Of a stretch of 64,000 nt of DNA, positions 24,104-32,604 are shown piece after piece (the first letter of the stretch is position 1; every line of letters begins with the position of its first letter). Source of the stretch: VRUE01 sp963728365 (lineage in GTDB: Bacteria > Actinomycetota > Thermoleophilia > Solirubrobacterales > 70-9); contig CAVSJI010000001.1 in assembly GCA_963728365.1 (NCBI GenBank), positions 620,001 through 684,000 on the forward strand, given 5' to 3'. The notes beneath the pieces were generated by a model. That model searched no databases. It was not told where the DNA came from and worked only from the letters and a program-made list of their open reading frames with translations. The translations under genes were made by a program, and so were the position numbers.

Positions 24104-25795
24104 CTAACCGGTGACGGCGCCCTGTGAGGCCGAGGAGACCGTGGCCGCGTACTTGGCCATCACCCCGGGGCCGAAGGGCGACCCCGGAGCGTCGTACTCG
24201 TCCACGCGCCTCGAGATCTCCGCGTCGGAGAGGTCGACGTCGAGGCGGCGGGCGTCGACGTCGACCGTGATCGTGTCGCCCTCGCGGATCGCGGCGATCG
24301 GGCCGCCGCGGGCGGCCTCGGGGGCGACGTGGCCGATCATCAGGCCGCGGGTCGCGCCCGAGAAGCGGCCGTCGGTGACCATCGCGACGCTCTGGCCGAG
24401 CCCCTCGCCGACGATCGCCGCCGTCACCTGCAGCATCTCGCGCATACCGGGGCCGCCGACCGGGCCCTCGTTGCGGATCACGACCACGTCACCGGGCTCG
24501 ATCTTCTGGTCCTTGACGGCACGGAAGCATTCCTCTTCGGACTCGAAGACCCGCGCCGGGCCGGTCTGCTGGGTGCGCTCGGTGCCGGCGAGCTTGACCA
24601 CGGCGCCCTGCGGGGCGAGGTTGCCGCGCAGGATCGCGAGGCCCCCTTCGGGCTTCAGCGGGTCGTCGACCGGCCGCACCACTTCCTGACCGGCCTTCTC
24701 GGTGGCCTCGGCGGCAACCTCGCCGATCGTCTTGCCGGTCACGGTCAGCGCGTCGCCGTGCAGCTTGCCCGCTTCCTCGAGCCGCTTGAGGATAAGCGGC
24801 ACCCCGCCCGCCGCGTAGAGGTCGGTGGCAACGAAGCGCCCGCCGGGCTTCAGGTCGGCGAACAGCGGCGTCTCGCGCGAGATCCGCTCGAAGTCGTCGA
24901 CGGTCAGCTCGATCCCGAGCTCGTGGGCCAGCGCGATCAGGTGCAGCACCGCGTTGGTCGACCCACCCGAGGCGCAGACGCAGGCGATCGCGTTCTCGAG
25001 CGAGTCGCGGGTGATCACCCTGCTCGGCGTTATCTCCTCGCTCAGCACCCCGATCACCAGCTCGCCGATCCGCTCGGCGACGCTGCCCTTCTCCTCGTCT
25101 TCGGCGGGAACCATCGCCGAGCCGCCGGCGCTGACGCCGAGCGCCTCGAAGGCGCAGGCCATCGTGTTGGCGGTGAACTGCCCGCCGCAGGCGCCGGCGC
25201 CGGGACTGGCCACGCCCTCCAGCTCGTTCAGTTCCTCCTCGCTCATGTCGCCCGCGTTGTGGGCGCCGATTGCCTCGAAGATGTCGAGGATCGTCACGTC
25301 GCGACCGTGCCAGTGCCCGGGGGCGATCGAGCCGCCGTAGAGGACGACCGACGGGATGTCGAGCCGGGCCAGCGCCATCGCGCAGCCGGGGATCGTCTTG
25401 TCGCAGGCGCAGAGCGCGACGATCGCGTCGAACTGGTAGCCGCGCGCCATCAGCTCGATCGAGTCGGCGATCACCTCGCGGCTGACCAGCGAGGTCTTCA
25501 TTCCCTGGGTGCCCATCGTGATCCCGTCGGAGATCGTCACGGTGTTGAACTCCAACGGCGTGCCCCCCGCGGCGCGCACGCCCTCCTTGACATGCTCGGC
25601 GAGGCCGCGCAGGTGGAAGTTGCAGGAGTTGGCCTCCGCCCAGGTGTTGGCGATCCCGATCGTCGGACGGCTCAGCGCCTCGTCATCGAATCCGACGCCC
25701 TTCATGTAGGCGCGCGAGTGAGCGCGGTCTGGCCCGTCGAAGAGCGCGGCCGAGCGAGGACGGGGCAGCTTGACGGTGGCGCCGTTTGAGCTCAT
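24104..25795 (-). CDS. ilvD: Dihydroxy-acid dehydratase
   Basis: Dehydrates 2,3-dihydroxy-3-methyl acids in valine, isoleucine and pantothenate synthesis, using an iron-sulfur cluster. The 563-residue product is full length. Cluster and metal ligands are visible in VALCACDKTIPGCAMALARL and GACGGQFTANTMACAFEALG; other family stretches are NSCNFHLRGLAEHVKEGVR, ASGGSTNAVLHLIALAHE, IRNEGPVGGPGMREML and TDGRFSGATRGLMIGHVAPE. The ATG at 25795 gives the expected N-terminus. It is the first gene of a likely operon with the alpha-hydroxy-acid oxidase. Confidence 0.97.
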   Translation of the reverse strand: MSSNGATVKLPRPRSAALFDGPDRAHSRAYMKGVGFDDEALSRPTIGIANTWAEANSCNFHLRGLAEHVKEGVRAAGGTPLEFNTVTISDGITMGTQGMKTSLVSREVIADSIELMARGYQFDAIVALCACDKTIPGCAMALARLDIPSVVLYGGSIAPGHWHGRDVTILDIFEAIGAHNAGDMSEEELNELEGVASPGAGACGGQFTANTMACAFEALGVSAGGSAMVPAEDEEKGSVAERIGELVIGVLSEEITPSRVITRDSLENAIACVCASGGSTNAVLHLIALAHELGIELTVDDFERISRETPLFADLKPGGRFVATDLYAAGGVPLILKRLEEAGKLHGDALTVTGKTIGEVAAEATEKAGQEVVRPVDDPLKPEGGLAILRGNLAPQGAVVKLAGTERTQQTGPARVFESEEECFRAVKDQKIEPGDVVVIRNEGPVGGPGMREMLQVTAAIVGEGLGQSVAMVTDGRFSGATRGLMIGHVAPEAARGGPIAAIREGDTITVDVDARRLDVDLSDAEISRRVDEYDAPGSPFGPGVMAKYAATVSSASQGAVTG

Positions 25796-25804
25796 GGCCG
25801 GAAT

Positions 25805-26626
25805 CTACCGGGGCGGCCCGGAGGTCAGGTCGAAGACATCTACTGGCCCCGGACCGGCACCGAGATCCCGCAGGCCGTGAGCGACGGCTTCGGAGGCGAT
25901 CTCCCGCGCCCGGCGCGCGGCCTCGAGCGGCGTCTCGCCGAGCGCCAGGAACGCCGCCAGGGCTGAGGAGTGGGTGCAGCCGGAGCCGTGCGCGGCCCCG
26001 TCGGGATGGCGCTCGCCGGGAATCTCGACCGCCTGGCGGCCGTCGAAGAAGAGGTCGACGATCCGCTCGCTGTGCCCCCCCGTGACGACCACGGCGCGCG
26101 GACCCAGGGCGAGTACCTCGCGCGCCAGGTCCTCCTGCGACTCGCGCTCGCCGACTCCGGCCAACGCCCGCGCCTCGGGAATGTTGGGAGTGACCACTGT
26201 GGCGAGCGGCAGCAGCCGCTCGACCAGCGCCGCCCGCGCATCCTCGTCGAGCAGCACCGCGCCGCTCTCGGCGACCATCACCGGGTCGACCACGACCGGC
26301 GCATCTCCCACGAGCGAGAGCGCCTCGACCACGGCCTCGACCGTCTCGGCGGTGCCCAGCATGCCGATCTTTACCGCGTCGACCCCGATGTCTTCGGCAA
26401 CCGCGCCGACCTGGGCGACGATCGTCTCCGGCGAGACGGACTGCACCGCCTCAACTCCCACAGTGCTCTGCGCGGTTATCGCCGTGATCGCGGTCATCCC
26501 GTGCACGCCGCATCGGGCAAACGCCTTCAGGTCCGCCTGGATCCCGGCGCCGCCGCCGGAGTCCGAGCCGGCGATCGAGAGGACGGCTGGCACGCGCTTG
26601 ACCACCACCCCGCGCAGCCTAGACAT
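25805..26626 (-). CDS. thiD: Hydroxymethylpyrimidine (phosphate) kinase
   Basis: Phosphorylates the pyrimidine half of thiamine. The 273-residue ribokinase-fold protein shows LSIAGSDSGGGAGIQADLKA, GMTAITAITAQSTVGVEAV, PVVVDPVMVAESGAVLLDED and the anion-hole/catalytic stretch GAAHGSGCTHSSALAAFLAL. It overlaps the 3' end of dprA by eight bases, so both are likely translated together. No other thiamine gene and no TPP riboswitch is visible nearby. The first 11 residues are not typical of the family, and a GTG within GVVVKRVPAVLS may be the true start. Confidence 0.93.
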   Translation of the reverse strand: MSRLRGVVVKRVPAVLSIAGSDSGGGAGIQADLKAFARCGVHGMTAITAITAQSTVGVEAVQSVSPETIVAQVGAVAEDIGVDAVKIGMLGTAETVEAVVEALSLVGDAPVVVDPVMVAESGAVLLDEDARAALVERLLPLATVVTPNIPEARALAGVGERESQEDLAREVLALGPRAVVVTGGHSERIVDLFFDGRQAVEIPGERHPDGAAHGSGCTHSSALAAFLALGETPLEAARRAREIASEAVAHGLRDLGAGPGPVDVFDLTSGPPR

Positions 26627-27734
26627 CGGCTGCCTCGAGCAACGTGCGGGAGTAGACGCCGACCAGCGAGCAGGAGACGTAACCGAGCGCCTCGAGGGTG
26701 GCCAGGGCGGCCGCGGTCTCAGCGCCGGTCCTGCCCAGCTGGGAGGCGATCCCGTCGCAGGTCTCTTCGCCCCGCTCCAGCGCCGCCAGCACCTCGCGCA
26801 ACCCGGGTTCGAGCTCCGGTCCCGACTGCTCGACGCTGCGCGCCCCGGGCCCGAGCATCGCGTCGAGCACGTCCTGGGCGCCGCGGATCACGCAGGCCCC
26901 GCCGGCGAGCAGCTCGTTGGTGCCGGCGGCGACGCGTGAGTTGACCGGGCCGGGCACGGCGCCGAGATCGCGGCCTAGGTCGGCGGCGAGATCGGCCGTG
27001 ATCAGCGAGCCCGAGCGTTGAGCCGCCTCGACGACGACGGTCATCCCGGCCATCGCCGCCATGATCCGGTTGCGCGCCGGGAAGCTCCAGCGCCAGACGC
27101 TGGTCCCCGGCGGCAACTCGGAGAGGATCAGGCCGCATTCGCCGATCCGCCGCCAGAGCGAGCGATGCGAGGCCGGATAGGCGACATCGGGGCCGCTGCC
27201 CAGCACCGCCACCGTGAGGCCGCCTTCGAGCGCTCCGCGATGGGCGCAGGCGTCGATGCCGAAGGCGAGCCCGCTGCAGACGACCAGACCGGCCGCCGCC
27301 AGACCGCGACCGAGCTCGTTCGCCACGCCGCGGCCGTAGGCACTCGCCCGCCGGGCGCCGACCACGGTGACCACCTCCTCCGGCGCCAGCCGCCCGAGCA
27401 GAGCCGGGTCGCCGCGACCGATCAGCGCCCAGGGAGCGTCGGCCGCGTCGCGCAGGCCAACCGGGAAGCGCTCGTCGTGGCGGCAGCAGGCCCAGCACTC
27501 GGCCGCGACCAGATCGGCGCGCAGCTTCCCCTCCGGCGTGGCCGCCACCTGGGCGAGGATCCGGCCGGCGACTTTCGGCGCCGCCGCAGCGGCGAGGTCC
27601 TCGTTGGAGAGCCGCAGCAGCTCGGGCGAGCGCGAGCCGGGCGAGCCGGTCGCGATCTTCTCGATGTAGGGCGCCAGATGGGCCAATAGTCGGCCGCGCC
27701 GCAGGCAGTCGGGACAGGCGCTTGGGCCATTCAT
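26619..27734 (-). CDS. dprA: DNA-processing protein DprA
   Basis: Loads RecA on incoming single-stranded DNA in natural transformation. The Rossmann-type domain is clear: VVTVVGARRASAYGRGVANE, VVCSGLAFGIDACAHRGALE, VAVLGSGPDVAYPASHRSLW and SELPPGTSVWRWSFPARNRI. A winged-helix C-terminal tail follows (CDGIASQLGRTGAETAAALA). The N-terminus carries cysteine pairs (ACPDCLRRG, ECWACCRHDE) that could bind zinc; this is an uncommon but known form in actinobacteria. The ATG overlaps the comM stop (ATGA). The pair comM-dprA is a standard competence neighbourhood. Confidence 0.95.
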   Translation of the reverse strand: MNGPSACPDCLRRGRLLAHLAPYIEKIATGSPGSRSPELLRLSNEDLAAAAAPKVAGRILAQVAATPEGKLRADLVAAECWACCRHDERFPVGLRDAADAPWALIGRGDPALLGRLAPEEVVTVVGARRASAYGRGVANELGRGLAAAGLVVCSGLAFGIDACAHRGALEGGLTVAVLGSGPDVAYPASHRSLWRRIGECGLILSELPPGTSVWRWSFPARNRIMAAMAGMTVVVEAAQRSGSLITADLAADLGRDLGAVPGPVNSRVAAGTNELLAGGACVIRGAQDVLDAMLGPGARSVEQSGPELEPGLREVLAALERGEETCDGIASQLGRTGAETAAALATLEALGYVSCSLVGVYSRTLLEAADV

Positions 27735-29224
27735 GAGCGATCCCTCCGGCGCAGCTGCAGCGCCTGCGCCATCTCGCCCTTGCCGACGGCATCAACGCCG
27801 GCCAGGTCGGCGACAGTGCGCGCCAGGCGCAGCACCCGGTCGTGGGCGCGGCCGCTCAACCGCCGCCGTGCGTAGGAATCGGCGAGCAGCGCCGCGGCGT
27901 CTTCCTCCAGGGCGCACTCGCGCACCTCCGCCGGCGTCATCTGCGCGTTGCAACGGCCGGCGCCGAGCCGGGCTTCCTGGCGCTCCCGGGCGACGGCAAC
28001 CCGCTCGCGCACCGCTCCCGAGGGCTCCCCAGGCGGTCCGCCGATCTCGGCGGCGCTGGGCTGGCGGATCGCGGCGAGCACGTCGATCCGGTCGGCGAGC
28101 GCTCCGCTCAGCTTCGCCTGGTAGCGCTGCACGGCCAGCGGCGGGCAGGCGCACTCGGGGTCGGCGTCGCCGCGGCCGCAGGGACATGGGTTGGCGGCGG
28201 CGACCATCATGAAGTTGCAGGGCAGGTGACGCCAGGAGCCGGCCCGGGCGATCGAGACCCAGCCGGTCTCCAGGGGCGCGCGCAACGCCTCCAGCGTGTC
28301 GCGGTGAAACTCGCAGAGCTCGTCGAGAAAGAGCACTCCCCGATGGGCCAAGGTGACCTCGCCCGGACTCGGCGGGTTGCCGCCGCCGATCAGCCCCGCG
28401 GTGCTGATCGTGTGGTGCGGGGCGCGGAAGGGCCGTCCGCCGGGGCCGTGGCCGAGGCGCCCGCAGGCGCTCGCGACTCGCGCGACCTCGAGCCCCTCCT
28501 CGGCGGCGAGCGGCGGCAGGATCGAGGGAAGCCGGGCGGCGGCGAGCGACTTGCCGGCGCCCGGCGGACCGACCATCAGCAGGCTGTGGCCGCCCGCGGC
28601 GGCCACCTCGAGCGCGTAGCGCAGGTGCGGCTGGCCGCGCAGGTCGGCGAGGTCGGGGGTGCCCTCGGTGGAGCAGAGACCGAGCTCGAGCGGCTCGGGG
28701 CGAGACGGGTGCCACTCGCCCGCCGCAAGGGCGGCCAGCTGGGCGAGGCTCTCGAGCGGCACGACGTCGAGGTCGCCGACCAGGGCCGCCTCCGGACCGT
28801 TCGCGGCCGGCACGACGATCGCCTCGCTGCCCCGTTCGCGCGCCGCCTCGGCAATCGCCAGCACGCCGTTGGCCGAGCGCACCGAGCCGTCGAGGGCGAG
28901 CTCTCCGACCAGGGCGAGCGGCGGCAGCCCGCTGAGGTCGAGCTGGCCGGAGGCGGTGAGCAGCGCCGCGGCAATCGCCAGGTCGAGCCCCGGGCCCGCC
29001 TTGCGCACGCTGGCCGGCGCGAGGTTGGCGACGATCCGGCTCAGCGGAAACTCGAAGCCGCAGTTGACCATCGCCGCCCGGACCCGCTCACGCGCCTCAC
29101 GCACCGCGGCGTCGGGCAGGCCGACGACCTGGAACGCGGGCAGGCCGCGGTGGACGTCCACCTCGACCCGCACGGGGCGGGCCGAGATGCCATCGAGAGT
29201 GAATGTCCGCGCTGTCGCGAGCAC
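27731..29224 (-). CDS. comM: ComM/YifB-family Mg-chelatase-like ATPase
   Basis: AAA+ helicase that promotes branch migration during transformation. N-terminal Lon-substrate-like domain: ARTFTLDGISARPVRVEVDV, GLPAFQVVGLPDAAVREARE. The AAA+ core has MVGPPGAGKSLAAARLPSIL (Walker A), FRAPHHTISTAGLIGGGNPP, GVLFLDELCEFHRDTLEALR (Walker B) and the cysteine cluster NPCPCGRGDADPECACPP. The C-terminal domain ends SGRAHDRVLRLARTVADLAG. GTG at 29224 (VLATARTFTLDG) fits the family N-terminus; the frame is open to 29299, but that part overlaps the region upstream and looks non-coding. Confidence 0.94.
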   Translation of the reverse strand: MLATARTFTLDGISARPVRVEVDVHRGLPAFQVVGLPDAAVREARERVRAAMVNCGFEFPLSRIVANLAPASVRKAGPGLDLAIAAALLTASGQLDLSGLPPLALVGELALDGSVRSANGVLAIAEAARERGSEAIVVPAANGPEAALVGDLDVVPLESLAQLAALAAGEWHPSRPEPLELGLCSTEGTPDLADLRGQPHLRYALEVAAAGGHSLLMVGPPGAGKSLAAARLPSILPPLAAEEGLEVARVASACGRLGHGPGGRPFRAPHHTISTAGLIGGGNPPSPGEVTLAHRGVLFLDELCEFHRDTLEALRAPLETGWVSIARAGSWRHLPCNFMMVAAANPCPCGRGDADPECACPPLAVQRYQAKLSGALADRIDVLAAIRQPSAAEIGGPPGEPSGAVRERVAVARERQEARLGAGRCNAQMTPAEVRECALEEDAAALLADSYARRRLSGRAHDRVLRLARTVADLAGVDAVGKGEMAQALQLRRRDRS

Positions 29225-29350
29225 GGAAACGACGCTAGGGAGCCAAATCGCGCGTGTGTTCCCAGAATGTGCCAAGTCTGGAAATTTCTCCGCACGCATC
29301 GTGCGCAGTCGCCGTCGAGCGTCGCCGACCCGCCTCTAGGGTCGATCGCG

Positions 29351-29728
29351 ATGACGATCCAGAGGCAGACAATTGGCCGCGCCGCCGAGGAACTGGTGGC
29401 CGACCGGCTGGCCGCTCGCGGCTGGGAGATCGTCGAGCGCAACGCCCGCACCCGCTACGGCGAGCTCGACATCGTCGCTCGCGACGGCCGCACCCTCGTC
29501 TTCGTCGAGGTCAAGGCGGGCCGCGCCGGCTCGGCCTACGGCCCCGAGCGCCCGGTCCTCGGCGTCAACCGCCGCAAGCAGCTCCGCGTCCGCCGCCTCG
29601 CCGCCGCCTGGATGGCCGAACGCCGCGACACCCCCTACTACGACCAGATCCGCTGCGACGCCGTCGGCGTCAGCTTCGACCGCGATGGCGACGCCGTCGA
29701 GGTCGAGCACATCGAGGGCGCGTTCTGA
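29351..29728 (+). CDS. YraN family (UPF0102) nuclease-fold protein
   Basis: Small conserved protein of 125 residues with a restriction-endonuclease-like fold, usually found next to rnhB or comM/dprA, as here. The motifs are IGRAAEELVADRLAARGWEI, ERNARTRYGELDIVARDG and TLVFVEVKAGRAGSAYGPER, containing the E-x(n)-D-x(n)-E-x-K type active-site set. The biochemical role is not established. The ATG at 29351 starts the protein; the long frame upstream is a shadow of comM. A palindromic element follows its stop, between it and the convergent rnhB. Confidence 0.9.
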   Translation: MTIQRQTIGRAAEELVADRLAARGWEIVERNARTRYGELDIVARDGRTLVFVEVKAGRAGSAYGPERPVLGVNRRKQLRVRRLAAAWMAERRDTPYYDQIRCDAVGVSFDRDGDAVEVEHIEGAF

Positions 29729-29736
29729 GGCGAGAC

Positions 29737-29792
29737 GGGGACGTGCCGTAAGAAAGCGGCCCGTATAGTTACCTAACTTGCGGCACGTCCCC
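29737..29792. repeat. GGGGACGTGCCGCAA palindromic element, copy 1
   Basis: Arms 29737-29751 and 29778-29792 pair over 15 bases with one T/G mismatch; the 26-base loop contains GGCCCGTATAGTTACCTAA. A second copy with the same arms and a related loop of equal length is at 44598. Its place between two convergent genes suits a bidirectional terminator or a REP-like element. Confidence 0.8.
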
Positions 29793-29796
29793 GCAG

Positions 29797-30570
29797 TCAG
29801 GCGATTTCGAGCTGGGCGTACGCGACTGACTGGAACGAGCGGCGGTGCAGGGGCGAGATGCCGATCCGCTCGATCGCCTCGCGGTGCTCGGGGGTCGAGT
29901 AGCCGACGTGCTCCTCGAAGCCCCATCCCGGGTGGCGCTCGGCGGCGCGGCGCATGTAGCGGTCGCGGGTTACCTTGGCGATCACCGAGGCGGCGGCGAT
30001 CGCCGCGCTGGTCCCGTCGCCTTCGATCACCGCCCGGTGCGGCACGCGGCAATCGCGCAGCGAGAACCCGTCGACCAGGCAGGTCGCCTGCGACTCGGGG
30101 CGCAACCGCTCCAGCGCCACCGAGAGCGCTTCGATGTTGGTCACGTGCAGCCCCCGGTCGTCGATCCTCCGCGCGCTGCGAACCACGACGCTGACACGCT
30201 CAGCGGCGCGCAGCACAGCGGGAAACATCTCCGCGCGCCGCTGCTCGAGCATCTGCTTTGAGTCATGCAGCCCGGCCAGGGCGAGGCGGTCGGCGCGCGA
30301 GAGCTTCTCGTAGTCGATCAGCACCGCCGCGGCCACCAGCGGCCCGGCGAGGCAGCCGCGCCCGGCCTCGTCGGCACCGGCCACGAACCGAGTCCCCAGC
30401 CCACGGTCGAAGGAGAAGAGACGCCGGGTGCGCGCCAGGCGCCGCTCGTGCGCCTTGCCGCGCTTAGAGGGTGCCGATGCGGTCCGGGGGCCAGTAGGTG
30501 GCGAAGGCCTTGCCGATGATCCAGGCGCGGGGGACGGGTCCCCAGAAGCGGCTGTCGTCGCTTTCGCCAC
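29797..30570 (-). CDS. rnhB: Ribonuclease HII
   Basis: Cuts RNA at ribonucleotides in DNA. The RNase HII signature is clear: GTRFVAGADEAGRGCLAGPL with the DEAGRG motif, then DYEKLSRADRLALAGLHDSK, TCLVDGFSLRDCR, GDGTSAAIAAASVIAKVTRD and HPGWGFEEHVGYSTPEHREA. The core begins near KAHERRLARTRRLFSFDRGL. The only ATG in frame (30570) lies inside the lepB coding region and adds a proline/serine-rich leader, so the true start may be a later non-ATG codon near 30450. It is the last gene of the rplS-lepB block. Confidence 0.92.
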   Translation of the reverse strand: MAKATTAASGDPSPAPGSSARPSPPTGPRTASAPSKRGKAHERRLARTRRLFSFDRGLGTRFVAGADEAGRGCLAGPLVAAAVLIDYEKLSRADRLALAGLHDSKQMLEQRRAEMFPAVLRAAERVSVVVRSARRIDDRGLHVTNIEALSVALERLRPESQATCLVDGFSLRDCRVPHRAVIEGDGTSAAIAAASVIAKVTRDRYMRRAAERHPGWGFEEHVGYSTPEHREAIERIGISPLHRRSFQSVAYAQLEIA

Positions 30571-31102
30571 GGTTGTCGCCCATCATGAAGTAGTGGTCGG
30601 GCGGGATCGTGATCTTCTTCCGCAAATTGCAGGCCATCGCGCCGCCGCAGGGGCGGATGTAGGACTCTTCGGTCTTCTCGACGCCGTTGACGACCGGGTG
30701 GCCGTTGCGCACCGAGAGCGTGTCGCCCGGGCCGGCGACGATCCGCTTGATGAAGTTCTGGCTCGACTCGGCCGCGGTCGGCTTCGGGCAGGGCTCGCCG
30801 ACGTTGACCGGCTCCTGACCCCTGATCGTCAGCCCGCATTCGGTGCCGTTGTCGGCGCCGGCCGGCGGGTGGAAGACGACGATGTCGCCCGGCTTCGGGT
30901 CGGTGAAGTGGTAGAGGAAGCGGTTGACGAGCACCCGCTGACCGACGTCCAATGTCGGCTCCATCGACTGCGAGGGGATCTGGTAGGGCTTGATCAGCCA
31001 GGCCTGGATGCCCAGCGCCAGGGCCAGGGCCAGCGCAACGATGACGACGAGCTCGACGATCCCGCCGGCACGGCTCTTCGGCTTGGGGATCGAAGGTGTC
31101 AG
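30464..31102 (-). CDS. lepB: Signal peptidase I
   Basis: Membrane serine protease that removes signal peptides from exported proteins. An ATG-only reading starts at MEPTL (30964) and misses the membrane anchor. Reading back in frame gives a hydrophobic helix IVELVVIVALALALALGIQA followed by WLIKPYQIPSQSMEPTL, with the catalytic Ser in QSMEPTL. The Lys region is NFIKRIVAGPGDTLSVRNGH, and MMGDNRGESDDSRFWGPVPR closes the family set. No ATG, GTG or TTG fits before the helix; a CTG at 31102 overlaps the rplS stop (CTGA) and is my best start. The gene would make about 212 residues. Confidence 0.9.
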   Translation of the reverse strand: MTPSIPKPKSRAGGIVELVVIVALALALALGIQAWLIKPYQIPSQSMEPTLDVGQRVLVNRFLYHFTDPKPGDIVVFHPPAGADNGTECGLTIRGQEPVNVGEPCPKPTAAESSQNFIKRIVAGPGDTLSVRNGHPVVNGVEKTEESYIRPCGGAMACNLRKKITIPPDHYFMMGDNRGESDDSRFWGPVPRAWIIGKAFATYWPPDRIGTL

Positions 31103-31749
31103 GCCGAGTCCCCGCCGGAGTCGCCGGAGTCCTCCTCCGGTGCCTCGTCCTCGGCATCCTCAGCCGCGGCGTTGTCCTCGGTCTCCCCCGCCTCGGACGC
31201 CTCCGCGCCCTCGTCTGCCGCCTGCTCACCCTCGGTCTCGGCGCTTGCCTCGACCTCAGGCTGCTCAGCCTGCTCCTCCGCCTCCGGCGCAGCCTCCTCC
31301 GCCTGGAGGTCGGCGTCTTCGGCCGCCTGGCTGACCCCATCGGCGTCGACCGCCTCGGGCTCAGCCGCTGCCGCCGGCGTCGAGATCATCTCCTCGTCGA
31401 TGCCCCAGCGCCTCTCCGCGACTCGGGCCGCCTTGCCGATCCGGCCGCGCAGGTAGTAGAGCTTGGCTCGGCGCACGTCGCCGCGCGCCGCGACCTCGAG
31501 TTTCTCGATCTTCGGCGAGTGCAGCGGAAAGGTCCGCTCGACGCCGACGCCGAAAGACTGCTTGCGCACCGTGAAGGTCTCGCGCGCGCCGGAGCCCTGG
31601 CGCCGCAGGACGATTCCCTCGAATACCTGGGTGCGACGGCGGCTGCCCTCGACGACCTGGAAGTGGACGCGCACGCGATCCCCCGGGTCGAAGCCGGGGA
31701 TCCCCTTGCGCAGCTGACCGCGCTCGATGTCCTGAATGACGCTGCTCAT
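31099..31749 (-). CDS. rplS: 50S ribosomal protein L19 with long acidic C-terminal extension
   Basis: Large-subunit ribosomal protein at the 30S-50S interface. The first 118 residues are standard L19: IERGQLRKGIPGFDPGDRVR, VFEGIVLRRQGSGARETFTV, SFGVGVERTFPLHSPKIEKL and VRRAKLYYLRGRIGKAARV. After that come about 90 residues made mostly of Glu, Ala and Asp (for example EEAAPEAEEQAEQPEVEASA). Normal L19 is about 115 residues. Acidic alanine-rich tails occur on some actinobacterial ribosomal proteins, but their role is not known to me. Its stop overlaps the proposed CTG start of lepB. Confidence 0.95.
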   Translation of the reverse strand: MSSVIQDIERGQLRKGIPGFDPGDRVRVHFQVVEGSRRRTQVFEGIVLRRQGSGARETFTVRKQSFGVGVERTFPLHSPKIEKLEVAARGDVRRAKLYYLRGRIGKAARVAERRWGIDEEMISTPAAAAEPEAVDADGVSQAAEDADLQAEEAAPEAEEQAEQPEVEASAETEGEQAADEGAEASEAGETEDNAAAEDAEDEAPEEDSGDSGGDSA

Positions 31750-31803
31750 GCGTAAAAAGACCGCCGGGCCCGGGCCGGGCGCCGCGCGGCCGCCGAATGG
31801 TAG

Positions 31804-32481
31804 CTACTCCGGGCTTTCTTCGAACTGCTCGGCCCGCGTCCTGCTCTGCTCCGCCCGCCAGAGCCGCACCCGCTCGTGGTCACCGGAGAGCAAAACATCG
31901 GGAACGCCCCAGCCCCGGTACCGCGGCGGGCGCGTGTAATGCGGGTACTCGGGCATCCCCTCCAGGGTCGCGCTGAACGACTCCTCGACAGCGCTCCGCT
32001 CGTGCCCCAGCGCCCCCGGCAGCTTGCGCATCAAGACATCGGCCACAACCATCGCCGGCAGCTCCCCTCCCGCCAGCACGTACCGCCCAATCGAGACCTC
32101 GTCATCCGCCAGATGCTGATGAACCCGATCGTCAAACCCCTCATACCGCCCGCACATCAAAGCCACATGCGGCTCTCCGGTTAGCTCATCTGCCAGCGCA
32201 TCGTCAAGCAACCGCCCAGTGGGCGACAGCAGCACCTTCCGCGGATTCTCCCCCCGCGAGTACACCGCCTCAAGCGCCGCATCCACCACATCGACCCTGA
32301 GCACCATCCCAGCGCCACCCCCATACGGCGCATCGTCAACCTGCCCCGCCCCGAGCGGCGTTGTATCCCGGTAGTTGAACAACCGAAGCTCATTCCCCTT
32401 AGCGAGCGCATTCTGCACCGACCGCTGAGACTCGAACCACTCGAATGCCTCGGGGAACAGACTGAAGATGTCGAGTCTCAT
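31804..32481 (-). CDS. trmD: tRNA (guanine-N1)-methyltransferase
   Basis: Methylates G37 of tRNA to keep the reading frame. The 225-residue SPOUT-class protein shows MRLDIFSLFPEAFEWF, LRLFNYRDTTPLGAGQVDDA, PYGGGAGMVLRVDVVDAAL, the knot stretch HVALMCGRYEGFDDRVHQHL, VSIGRYVLAGGELPAMVVAD and YPHYTRPPRYRGWGVPDVLL. The ATG at 32481 is the family start; the open frame upstream enters a palindromic element. Order rpsP - KH protein - trmD - rplS is the conserved one; no rimM gene is present between the KH gene and trmD. Confidence 0.96.
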   Translation of the reverse strand: MRLDIFSLFPEAFEWFESQRSVQNALAKGNELRLFNYRDTTPLGAGQVDDAPYGGGAGMVLRVDVVDAALEAVYSRGENPRKVLLSPTGRLLDDALADELTGEPHVALMCGRYEGFDDRVHQHLADDEVSIGRYVLAGGELPAMVVADVLMRKLPGALGHERSAVEESFSATLEGMPEYPHYTRPPRYRGWGVPDVLLSGDHERVRLWRAEQSRTRAEQFEESPE

Positions 32482-32482
32482 A

Positions 32483-32596
32483 AGCGGGATCTGGGTAGGG
32501 GTGGAGCGTCTTGTACTTTTTCGTCGTGAGCTAGCGGCGCCAGCCCACCAACGATTCACCGGAAAAGTTAAGCGGAACCCCTACCCAGATCCCGCT
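32483..32596. repeat. Palindromic element between the KH gene and trmD
   Basis: Perfect 20-base arms (32483-32502 AGCGGGATCTGGGTAGGGGT and its complement at 32577-32596) enclose 74 bases. Inside, ACTTTT near 32514 and AAAAGT near 32563 can pair as well. It fills the space where rimM usually stands. The core does not match the other elements in this window. Confidence 0.75.
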
Positions 32597-32604
32597 CAAG
32601 CGCC

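Noticed and set aside
27842..29728. A 628-codon plus-strand frame ending as YraN
   Set aside because: Only the last 125 codons resemble a real family; the upstream part is the antisense of comM.
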